Positions 1 to 6,855 of a stretch of DNA of 35,901 bases are shown in pieces. Below the pieces are notes generated by a model. That model did not search any database, was not told the DNA's origin, and saw nothing but the letters and a program-made list of their open reading frames with translations. The DNA is from DATMNI01 sp035570275. Its GTDB lineage: Bacteria; Acidobacteriota; Terriglobia; Bryobacterales; Bryobacteraceae. Both the position numbers and the translations under genes were made by a program. Location: positions 1-35,901 of the forward strand of contig DATMNI010000121.1 of assembly GCA_035570275.1 (NCBI GenBank), read 5' to 3'. Numbering within the stretch: the stretch's first letter is position 1; each line of letters begins with the position of its first letter.

Positions 1-896
1 GCTCGCTGCTGCCGCTGATGCCCATGGCGCTCGAAAGCTTCGACCTGCGCGGCTACGACCTGGTGGTGTCGCATGAATCCGGCCCGGCCAAAGGCGTGAT
101 CACGGCATCGTCCACGCGCCACATCTGCTACTGTCACACGCCCATGCGCTACCTGTGGGATCTGTACCCGGCATACCGCAACGAATGGACGGCGTCGCGA
201 TGGAAACGCGCCGCCATGACCCCGCTCACCAACTATCTGCGGTTGTGGGACTTTGCCTCCGCTGCGCGCGTGGACCAATTCATCGCCAGCAGCCGCAACG
301 CCCGCACCCGGATCTGGAAAACCTATCGCCGCGAATCCGAGGTGATCTACCCGCCGGTGGAGGTGGATTCCTTTCACTGGAAGCCCGCCGAAGACTACTT
401 CCTGGTAGTCTCCGAACTGGTTCCATACAAGAGGATCGATTGCGCGGTTCGGCTCTTTTCGCGCAGCGGACGGCCGCTGCGCATCGTAGGCAGCGGACCC
501 GAGTACCGCAAACTGCGCGCCATGGCCGCAGCCAACGTCCAGTTTCTGGGCCGCCTGCCCGATAGCGAACTGCGCAACCAGTACGCGCGCTGCCGGGCGT
601 TCCTGATGCCCGGTGAAGAGGATTTCGGCATCACGCCGGTGGAAGCGCTGGCCAGCGGCAAGCCCGTAATCGCCCTGGGCCGCGGCGGGGCTTTGGAGAC
701 CGTCCCCTCCTTCGGCGGCGTCTTCTACGACACGCCGGACGAGGACCAGTTGGAAGCGGCAATTGCCCGCTTCGAACAGATGGAACCCAGCGTTCGCCCC
801 AGTGATTTGCAGTCCTGGGCGCAGCAGTTCTCCGAGGCCGAGTTCATGAAGAGAATGGGGGCCGTGCTGGACTCGGCTAGAGTAGAAGAGAGATAG
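1..896 (+). CDS. Glycosyltransferase family 4 (GT-B), 5' end outside the window
   Basis: The reading frame is open to the left edge, so the true start lies upstream; the first ATG inside is at 18. The visible part covers the end of the N-terminal and the whole C-terminal Rossmann-like domain of a retaining GT-B enzyme. Numbering from the ATG at 18, I see CHTPMRYLWDLY near 39-50, typical of the WbaZ-like mannosyltransferase branch, then VSELVPYKRID near 131-141 with the conserved Lys-Arg, VGSGPE near 157-162, and an E-x7-E motif (Glu201 and Glu209 in GEEDFGITPVEA), which in this family contacts the nucleotide sugar. It probably adds a sugar (mannose is the usual guess for this branch) to a surface polysaccharide or lipid-linked glycan at the cytoplasmic face of the membrane. 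The perfect palindrome cccggcgccggg (905-916) just after the stop could form a hairpin but has no T-run. Confidence 0.85.
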   Translation, partial: SLLPLMPMALESFDLRGYDLVVSHESGPAKGVITASSTRHICYCHTPMRYLWDLYPAYRNEWTASRWKRAAMTPLTNYLRLWDFASAARVDQFIASSRNARTRIWKTYRRESEVIYPPVEVDSFHWKPAEDYFLVVSELVPYKRIDCAVRLFSRSGRPLRIVGSGPEYRKLRAMAAANVQFLGRLPDSELRNQYARCRAFLMPGEEDFGITPVEALASGKPVIALGRGGALETVPSFGGVFYDTPDEDQLEAAIARFEQMEPSVRPSDLQSWAQQFSEAEFMKRMGAVLDSARVEER

Positions 897-952
897 CCAT
901 CGTACCCGGCGCCGGGTCCGGCCAGTACGGGGCGAAAACTGAGCCTGCGGTC

Positions 953-1747
953 ATGCGCCACGCCAAAGAGGAAGGCAGAATTCGCCTGCTTCCCCGATTT
1001 GCTTCCCGATATCTTTCCACCAGCCGGGAACTGGTGGTGTATGTGCCGCCGGGCTACGATTCCTCGCCGGACCGGTACCCCGTGCTGTATCTGCAAGACG
1101 GGCAGAACCTGTTCGACCCGGCCACCGCATTCGCAGGCCAGGATTGGCGGGCCGACGTCACGGCGGACGACCTGATCCTGTGGCGCGTGATCGAGCCGAT
1201 CATCATCGTGGGGCTGTACAACACCGGCGTGCGCCGCATTTCGGAGTACACGCCGACGCGCGATCCCCGCCACGGTAAAGGAGGCAAAGGCGACCGGTAT
1301 GCCATGATGCTGGCGCGCGAAGTGAAACCGTTCATCGACTCGGAGTTCCGCACCCGCAGGTCGGCGGCGCATACCGGAGTGGGCGGCTCTTCGCTGGGCG
1401 GCCTGGTCTCGCTGGAGGTGGGCCTGTTGTATCCGCGGGTCTTCGGCAAGCTGGCGCTGCTCTCGCCTTCAGTGTGGTGGGACCAGCAGGCCATCCTGAA
1501 GATGATCGAGGGCTGCCGGTTGAAAGCGCGTCCGCGCATCTGGCTGGACGCGGGGACGGCGGAGGGCGATGCCCCGGAGCACGTGATCGCGGACCTGCGC
1601 CGGCTGCGCGGCTCGCTGGTGGAAAAGGGCTGGCGGGAAGGCGCCGATCTGCGGTATTGGGAGGTCCCCGGGGCGGGCCATCACGAATCGGCTTGGGCGG
1701 CGCGGTTCGGGCCGGTGTTACAGTATCTCTTTCCGGCGGTTTTCTGA
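953..1747 (+). CDS. Alpha/beta hydrolase, esterase D (Fes/YbbA-like) family
   Basis: A 264-residue hydrolase without a signal peptide. YPVLYLQDGQNLFD (about 42-55) is the oxyanion strand typical of esterase D/enterochelin-esterase-like proteins. The nucleophile elbow GGSSLGG places the catalytic Ser at 147; Asp199 or Asp206 and His243/His244 (GAGHHES) are the likely rest of the triad. The family cleaves carboxyl esters, but the substrate cannot be read from sequence. The ATG at 953 has no good Shine-Dalgarno sequence; the frame is open further upstream but shows no better start, and the conserved fold begins near residue 12, so this start is reasonable. The stop lies only 14 bases before the ppk1 start, suggesting cotranscription with polyphosphate kinase. 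It is a distant relative of the secreted CE1-like esterase at 21700-22806 but lacks that protein's N-terminal domain. Confidence 0.8.
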   Translation: MRHAKEEGRIRLLPRFASRYLSTSRELVVYVPPGYDSSPDRYPVLYLQDGQNLFDPATAFAGQDWRADVTADDLILWRVIEPIIIVGLYNTGVRRISEYTPTRDPRHGKGGKGDRYAMMLAREVKPFIDSEFRTRRSAAHTGVGGSSLGGLVSLEVGLLYPRVFGKLALLSPSVWWDQQAILKMIEGCRLKARPRIWLDAGTAEGDAPEHVIADLRRLRGSLVEKGWREGADLRYWEVPGAGHHESAWAARFGPVLQYLFPAVF

Positions 1748-1761
1748 GCCGGAGCTTTCCG

Positions 1762-3921
1762 ATGGCCAGCCAGCAAGCCCCACGCAATCCGGACCCCGTC
1801 GATCTGCAAGATCCGGAGCTGTACCTCAACCGGGAATTATCGCTCCTGGCCTTCCAACGGCGCGTCTTGGAGGAGGCTGAAGACATCCAGAACCCGCTGC
1901 TCGAACGGCTGAAGTTCCTGGCCATTCTGGGCTCGAACCTGGACGAGTTTTTCATGGTTCGCGTGGCCGCGCTGTGGGCGCAGATGGATTCTGGCGCGGT
2001 GGATACGGGCCAGGAAGGCATGAGCCCGCGGGCGCAGCTTGTGGCCATCCGGCGGGAGGTGAACCGGCTGCTGAAAGAGGCGAACGGCTGCCTGCAGGCG
2101 ATTCTGCCGGAGTTGCGGGAACACGGCATCCGGATTTACGACTACGCCGAGCTGAATCAAACCCAACGGGCGACCACGGCCAAGTATTTCGCGGCCACTG
2201 TCTTTCCGGTTTTGACACCGCTGGCGTTCGACCCGGGGCGCCCGTTCCCGCACATTTCGAACCTGAGCCTGAACCTGGCGGTGCTGATCCGCGACCCCGG
2301 CGGCAACGAGCATTTTGCCCGCGTCAAGGTGCCGGATTCCCTGCCTCAACTGGCGCCCGCCGGTCCCGCGCCCGCGGCCAAGGCCGGAAAGGGGCGGCCC
2401 CGGCGAACCGAAATGGTGTGGCTGGAGCAGGTGGTGGCCGCGCACCTGGAGTGGCTGTTTCCGGGAATGGAGGTGCTGGAATCGCACCCGTTCCATGTGA
2501 CCCGCGACGCCGATATCGCCATCAAGGAACTGGAGGCCGAAGACCTGCTGGAGACCATCGAAGAGGGCGTGAGGCAGCGCCGCTTCGGCAGCGTGGTGCG
2601 CCTGATGGTGACGCAGGATATGCCTCCCCACATCCTGGAAATCCTGATGAGCAACCTGGAGGTGGAGGCCAGCGACGTTTACCGGTTGAAGGCGCCGCTT
2701 TCACTCAAGCGGCTGATGGACGTGGCGCTACTGGACCGGCCGGAACTGAAAGACCCTCCCTTCGTTCCCGCCCTGCCGCCGGCGCTGGTGGAAAGCGCCG
2801 AGGATGACGATGTCTTTGCCCTGATCCGGCGGCAGAACATTGTGCTGCACCATCCCTTCGATACCTTTCAACCGGTGATCGAATTTCTGCGCAAAGCGGC
2901 GCGCGACCCGGCGGTGCTGGCCATCAAGGCATGTCTCTACCGGGTGGGCCGGAATTCCAAAGTGGTGGAGGCCCTGCTGGACGCCATGGAGGAAGACAAG
3001 CAGGTGGCGGCGCTGGTGGAACTGAAGGCCCGCTTCGACGAGGAGAGCAACATCGAATGGGCGCGGGCGCTGGAAAGCTCGGGCGTGCACGTGGTTTATG
3101 GCTTGGTTGGGCTGAAGATCCACTGCAAGGTAGCGCTGGTGGTGAGGCGCGAAGGCGGCCGCATGGTGCGCTACGTGCACTTATCCACGGGCAACTACAA
3201 CGCCCTCACCGCGCACCTGTATACCGATATTGGCATGTTCACCTGCGACGAGCAGATTGCGGACGATGTCAGCGACCTGTTTAATTACCTGACCGGGTAT
3301 TCCGCGAAATCCGATTACAAGAAGCTGCTGGTGGCGCCGCACAACCTGCGGGCGCGCTTCGAAGCCATGATCGAGCGGGAGATTGAACACGCGCGCGCGG
3401 GCGCCGGCGGCCACTTGATTTTCCAGACCAACGCGCTGGTCGATGGCGCCGTGATCCGGGCATTGTACCGGGCTTCGCAGGCCGGCGTGAAGGTCCAGCT
3501 CATCGTGCGCGGCATCTGCTGCCTGCGGCCGGGGGTGCCGGGAGTCAGCGACCACATCGAAGTGATCAGCGTGGTCGGCCGGTTTCTGGAACACAGCCGA
3601 ATCTACTACTTTCACAATGGCGGCGACGAAGAGATCTACGTAGGCAGCGCCGACTTGATGCCGCGCAATATCGACCATCGCGTGGAGGTGCTTTTCCCGC
3701 TGGAAGACCAGAAGTTGATTCGCCGCACCCGGGACGAAGTGCTGGCGGTCTACCTGGGGGACAACTGCAAGGCGCGCCGCATGCTGCCCAACGGTGCTTA
3801 CACGCGCAAGAAGACCGGCGAGAGCAAGAAACCGGTGAACGCCCAGGAATGGCTGTTGATGGACCGGAAGCGGCAGGCCCGGAAAGGCCGCAAGCCAGGC
3901 CCATCGCGGCGGGCTCAGTAA
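1762..3921 (+). CDS. ppk1: Polyphosphate kinase 1
   Basis: Makes inorganic polyphosphate from ATP reversibly, through a phosphohistidine intermediate; usually peripheral to the inner membrane. The N-terminal signature YLNRELSLLAFQRRVLEEA is present near residues 18-36. His454 in KIHCK corresponds to the autophosphorylated histidine of E. coli Ppk (His435), and His618 in YYFHNGGDEE to E. coli His592. Other family blocks are VHLSTGNYN and GSADLMPRNIDHRVEV. The frame is open upstream to an ATG at 1474, which would add 96 residues overlapping the esterase. I choose the ATG at 1762 because GGAG lies 7 bases before it (1751-1754) and the resulting 719 residues match the family. The C-terminal tail (after about residue 690) is Lys/Arg rich. 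No exopolyphosphatase is adjacent. Confidence 0.96.
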   Translation: MASQQAPRNPDPVDLQDPELYLNRELSLLAFQRRVLEEAEDIQNPLLERLKFLAILGSNLDEFFMVRVAALWAQMDSGAVDTGQEGMSPRAQLVAIRREVNRLLKEANGCLQAILPELREHGIRIYDYAELNQTQRATTAKYFAATVFPVLTPLAFDPGRPFPHISNLSLNLAVLIRDPGGNEHFARVKVPDSLPQLAPAGPAPAAKAGKGRPRRTEMVWLEQVVAAHLEWLFPGMEVLESHPFHVTRDADIAIKELEAEDLLETIEEGVRQRRFGSVVRLMVTQDMPPHILEILMSNLEVEASDVYRLKAPLSLKRLMDVALLDRPELKDPPFVPALPPALVESAEDDDVFALIRRQNIVLHHPFDTFQPVIEFLRKAARDPAVLAIKACLYRVGRNSKVVEALLDAMEEDKQVAALVELKARFDEESNIEWARALESSGVHVVYGLVGLKIHCKVALVVRREGGRMVRYVHLSTGNYNALTAHLYTDIGMFTCDEQIADDVSDLFNYLTGYSAKSDYKKLLVAPHNLRARFEAMIEREIEHARAGAGGHLIFQTNALVDGAVIRALYRASQAGVKVQLIVRGICCLRPGVPGVSDHIEVISVVGRFLEHSRIYYFHNGGDEEIYVGSADLMPRNIDHRVEVLFPLEDQKLIRRTRDEVLAVYLGDNCKARRMLPNGAYTRKKTGESKKPVNAQEWLLMDRKRQARKGRKPGPSRRAQ

Positions 3922-3983
3922 GTGGAAAACTCCGGCAGCGCTAGCTTAGGCGGTCATTTCAGGAGTACGCCGACGTATCGGGA

Positions 3984-4054
3984 AACCGCTTGCTAACGCG
4001 CGCGGCTCCGACCAGAGCGCGGCTCCGACCAGAGCCGCGACCGTTAGGGAGCGG
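3984..4054. repeat. Dispersed palindrome, family C (PLADARGSE-type)
   Basis: Left arm 3984-4008 begins aaccgcttgctaacgcg and ends in gcggctc; right arm 4032-4054 is gagccgcgaccgttaggg continuing to agcgg. The arms are imperfect inverted repeats. Between them GCGCGGCTCCGACCAGAG is repeated directly. The flanking acgtatcgggaaac (3975 onward) resembles the outer ends of the composite elements at 14272 and 26884. Related copies are at 6784, 14309, 16476 and 23282. It sits between the ppk1 stop and the end of the convergent SGNH gene, filling most of that gap. Confidence 0.75.
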
Positions 4055-4131
4055 CTTCGTCGAAATACACGACGCCACAAGCCGCCCTTGACGCACCGAG
4101 ATTCTATTAGCCGGAATCAGTGGGCGGTTAT

Positions 4132-6066
4132 TTATCTGCTTAAATTGAAAAGGCCGGGTTGCGCAATCTGAATGTTTACTCCCGGTCCCTGGGCAGTTGC
4201 GAAGATATTGATGAACTGCGTGTGCGGCGGGATGGTGAATTCGTGGTAGATAGTATCGTCCTCTATGCCGGTAGTCCAGCCATTCAGAGGCCAGACTGCG
4301 GTAGCGCCGTTGTCCTGGTTTACCGCCAGGCTGAGCGTGCCGGTCCCGCCTCCGTCCGCTGGTTGGAAGAGTTTTACCCTCCCGACGAAAGCCACGCGGT
4401 CACCATCGGAGAATGTCTGCGGCCCGGCAAGGATGTATTCCCTGCCAATTTGCACAAGAGGACCTTGGGATGTGATCGATTGCCAGTTGAAACCACCGTT
4501 ATCAGGCAGGAGCGCGAGTGACCCCGGGCCATTGGTTATGACCCAATCGTCAGCCAGTCCATCGGAATTTGAATCCTTCAAGAATGAAGATCCAGCAAGA
4601 ATGTTGTTCCCATTTTGTGAAATCGCCGGAAGAAAAGAGGGAACCGGCATGAAGAATCGCCGCGCGGAATCGATGAATATCTTCGCCATGGCTTCAGCGG
4701 CGACCGGCGTTGGATGAATTCCGTCGAGAGAGTACCCAGGGAGATAGTTGCCGGTTGCCGGGTCGGCAAGTACCGAAAAGAAATCGACAAAAGGAAAGCC
4801 GTTGGCGATCGCATACGCCTGGATCGCAGAGTTGGTCGCCTTGACCAGCCCCAATTGTCCATTATTGGGCGGAATCAGCGAAAGAATTGGCCGGATTCCG
4901 TTCCGCTGCAGAGTCTTTGCAATCTGGTCAATATTTGCCATCGCCGTGGAAAGATCTAAGATAAGGTCGTTGGTGCCGCCAAGCAGGACGCAATTCGCCG
5001 GCTTCAAGGCGATGACATCCTGGATTCGCGCCAGCATCTGGGCGGTTGTATTCCCTGGAACTCCCGCATCGCCAATCTTGAGCACCTGGGCGTTCGACCG
5101 AATAAATAATTGGGACGGCCAGGCTTCATTCACGACATCCTGCGTGGTAGCGCTGATCGAGTCTCCCAACACCACCGTGGTGTTTTGTGCCTTGGCGATT
5201 GGATTGTAAATGCCCGGCGTCGATGTGTTGACTCCCGGGCCGACGCTAAGGAATACGTCGGGCTGGCTGACCTGCGCGTTGACTGTCAGAACGATCGGGT
5301 AATCGCCGTCGGGAACCGCGGGGATGACGATATTGATTTGATCGAGCCCTGGACCGACTCGACCGGCAAAGAGCACGTTAGCCGAAACGCCGCCTATGGT
5401 CGCTGTTACCGAAGCCGCAAGATCGTAGGCGCCGCTAAAAAGACTGCTAGCGGGAGGGGCCAGCCGGGTTGGCCCGAAACCGGTGCCATAGACGCTGATT
5501 ATCTGCCCCTGCGCGGCGGTCGCGACGCCTTCAATACGGCCATAAAGGGCATCCGAAGCTGCTATTTTCACTGATCCGTCGGCGAAATCAATTAGAGCCG
5601 CCGGATACCTGCCGCCGGCGGCGCCAAGCCTGAAGAGGCCCGGGCCCGCCACAGTCGACATCACGATCGCCGGGGCGCTTGTGGCGCCGCGATTGGTTAC
5701 CGTAACCGCCACCGGGCCGGTCGGCGTATCCGGCCCAAGTACGACATTGATCTGCGTTGGGCTGATGTATTGGACGAAAGCCGCATGACCGCCAACCGTA
5801 ACGGAAACACCGTCCAGAGCTGTCGGCAAAGCGCCATTGACGAAGTCGGCGGAACTCCATGCTCTTGTCGTGCCAGATAGGCCAGTGCCGTAAATGCTAA
5901 TCCAGGCGCTGGGTTGAATCGATCGCTGCTGGTTCGCGCTGTTAACGATACCATCCGGTGAGATGTTCGGCGGTTGGGCAAAAAGCGCTGCCATGGCGAG
6001 AGCGCCAGCGAACACTATTCGAAGGGACCGAACGGTCGCGGACAAGAAGTAAATGGAGTCTCGCAT
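4132..6066 (-). CDS. Secreted SGNH/GDSL esterase with N-terminal TIGR03437 region and C-terminal beta module
   Basis: 644 residues. A signal peptide covers about 1-31 (hydrophobic VFAGALAMAALFAQ). Residues about 38-275 match the Solibacter-type TIGR03437 domain: GIVNSAN, ISIYGTGLSG, then a second cycle with ISVYGTGFG and GLDQINIVIP. Residues about 296-472 are an SGNH hydrolase: block I GDSI with Ser303, an oxyanion Gly near 338, block III GGTND with Asn366, and block V DGIHP with Asp448 and His451. Residues about 480-644 look like a jelly-roll, carbohydrate-binding-type module (DSNSDGLADDW at its start). The likely role is extracellular deacylation of a polysaccharide or lipid; the substrate is unknown. 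TIGR03437 is usually C-terminal, so this order is unusual. The gene looks more A/T rich in third positions than its neighbours. The alternative that all three parts are adhesive only is unlikely because the catalytic blocks are intact. Confidence 0.85.
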   Translation of the reverse strand: MRDSIYFLSATVRSLRIVFAGALAMAALFAQPPNISPDGIVNSANQQRSIQPSAWISIYGTGLSGTTRAWSSADFVNGALPTALDGVSVTVGGHAAFVQYISPTQINVVLGPDTPTGPVAVTVTNRGATSAPAIVMSTVAGPGLFRLGAAGGRYPAALIDFADGSVKIAASDALYGRIEGVATAAQGQIISVYGTGFGPTRLAPPASSLFSGAYDLAASVTATIGGVSANVLFAGRVGPGLDQINIVIPAVPDGDYPIVLTVNAQVSQPDVFLSVGPGVNTSTPGIYNPIAKAQNTTVVLGDSISATTQDVVNEAWPSQLFIRSNAQVLKIGDAGVPGNTTAQMLARIQDVIALKPANCVLLGGTNDLILDLSTAMANIDQIAKTLQRNGIRPILSLIPPNNGQLGLVKATNSAIQAYAIANGFPFVDFFSVLADPATGNYLPGYSLDGIHPTPVAAEAMAKIFIDSARRFFMPVPSFLPAISQNGNNILAGSSFLKDSNSDGLADDWVITNGPGSLALLPDNGGFNWQSITSQGPLVQIGREYILAGPQTFSDGDRVAFVGRVKLFQPADGGGTGTLSLAVNQDNGATAVWPLNGWTTGIEDDTIYHEFTIPPHTQFINIFATAQGPGVNIQIAQPGLFNLSR

Positions 6067-6086
6067 TAATTAGTGTTTCGCTTATA

Positions 6087-6112
6087 GTATCATAAATTGT
6101 GCAAGATGATAC
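6087..6112. promoter_or_regulatory. Operator-like inverted repeat upstream of the SGNH esterase gene
   Basis: Perfect 7-base arms gtatcat (6087-6093) and atgatac (6106-6112) are separated by 12 bases in an unusually A/T-rich stretch about 20-45 bases before the ATG at 6066. On the minus strand TTGCAC and TATAAG lie within it but with a 12-base gap, too short for a standard promoter pair. A dimeric repressor could bind here; no regulator gene is adjacent, so this is inference. Confidence 0.35.
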
Positions 6113-6244
6113 ATATTTTACTAGATAAGATAGGGGAGAAGGAATTGCTTTCTCGACTGGGTTAAGGGGTTGGTTCTATCACGGCTCGGCCTTTCCTTTT
6201 TGCCGCTTACTTTGGATCCCGGCGGCGGCATGGCGCGCATCCCA

Positions 6245-6276
6245 ACAGACGACGAAAACCCGATCGTCTGTCCCAC
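6245..6276. repeat. Hairpin repeat, family A, copy 1
   Basis: Arms acagacga (6245-6252) and tcgtctgt (6264-6271) are perfect inverted repeats followed by cccac. It lies in the 352-base divergent gap 6067-6418, which otherwise holds the A/T-rich promoter region of the SGNH gene, a short direct repeat (aaacggtgg, about 6287-6312) and the leader of the CsbD-like gene. Confidence 0.75.
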
Positions 6277-6418
6277 GGTGTGTTGAAACGGTGGAGTTAA
6301 AACGGTGGTGTAAAACGCCCGCACCGCGGAGAGGTGTGCATACCCGCACTGGCATGGCATCTGCACTTTTCCATGGCAGCCGGCGTCAAAACCGGCAAAT
6401 CCAATCAGGAGAAAACGA

Positions 6419-6694
6419 ATGAATTGGGACCAGGTAGAAGGCAAGTGGAAACAATTGCGTGGGTCGGCCAAACAGAAGTGGGCAAAATTGACCGACAACG
6501 ACCTGGATTACATAGCTGGGAGCCGCGATCGGTTCATCGGCAAAATACAAGAGAGGTACGGAATCGCCAAGGAAGAAGCACAAATGCAATCTGATCAGTG
6601 GCTGAGCGGTATGGCCGAGACCGGAACCGGGGCCGGGACGCGTCCGATGGCACCGGAGCGTGCGGAAACCCACCGGAGCGGTTCCTCAACGTAA
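6419..6694 (+). CDS. CsbD-like small stress protein
   Basis: 91 residues. The N-terminal two thirds (MNWDQVEGKWKQLRGSAKQK, then WAKLTDNDLDYIAG, GKIQERYGI and AKEEAQMQ) is a clear CsbD/YjbJ-family helical domain. Family members are small, soluble, hydrophilic proteins induced in general stress; their molecular function is not known. AGGAG at 6407-6411 stands 7 bases before the ATG and fixes the start. The C-terminal 25 residues (GTGAGTRPMAPERAETHRS) are a low-complexity extension not typical of the family. It stands alone between repeat-rich gaps. A stress-type promoter would be expected upstream but I could not identify one. Confidence 0.9.
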   Translation: MNWDQVEGKWKQLRGSAKQKWAKLTDNDLDYIAGSRDRFIGKIQERYGIAKEEAQMQSDQWLSGMAETGTGAGTRPMAPERAETHRSGSST

Positions 6695-6783
6695 AGAAGA
6701 GCGCTAGCGTACTACCAACCAGCGGAGCTCGCGGCGTCTAATTGCACAGGCGCCGCGAGTCTCAACCGGGCTGCAGCCTCTCT

Positions 6784-6855
6784 CCGAAACCGCTTGCTGA
6801 CGCGCGCGGCTCCGAATCCGCCGAAACCGCTTGCTGACGCGCGCGGCTCCGAATC
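6784..6855. repeat. Tandem pair of 35-base family C repeats abutting the TonB receptor stop codon
   Basis: Two identical 35-base units (6784-6818 and 6821-6855) start ccgaaaccgcttgctgac and end cggctccgaatc. The second unit runs into the stop codon of the receptor gene (6854-6856, read TGA on the minus strand). In one forward frame the units read as PLADARGSE, a peptide string familiar from spurious acidobacterial ORFs, so this is repeat DNA and not coding. Confidence 0.85.

Noticed and set aside
905..916. Rho-independent terminator after the glycosyltransferase
   Set aside because: The palindrome is perfect but there is no T-run after it, and the next gene follows within 40 bases.
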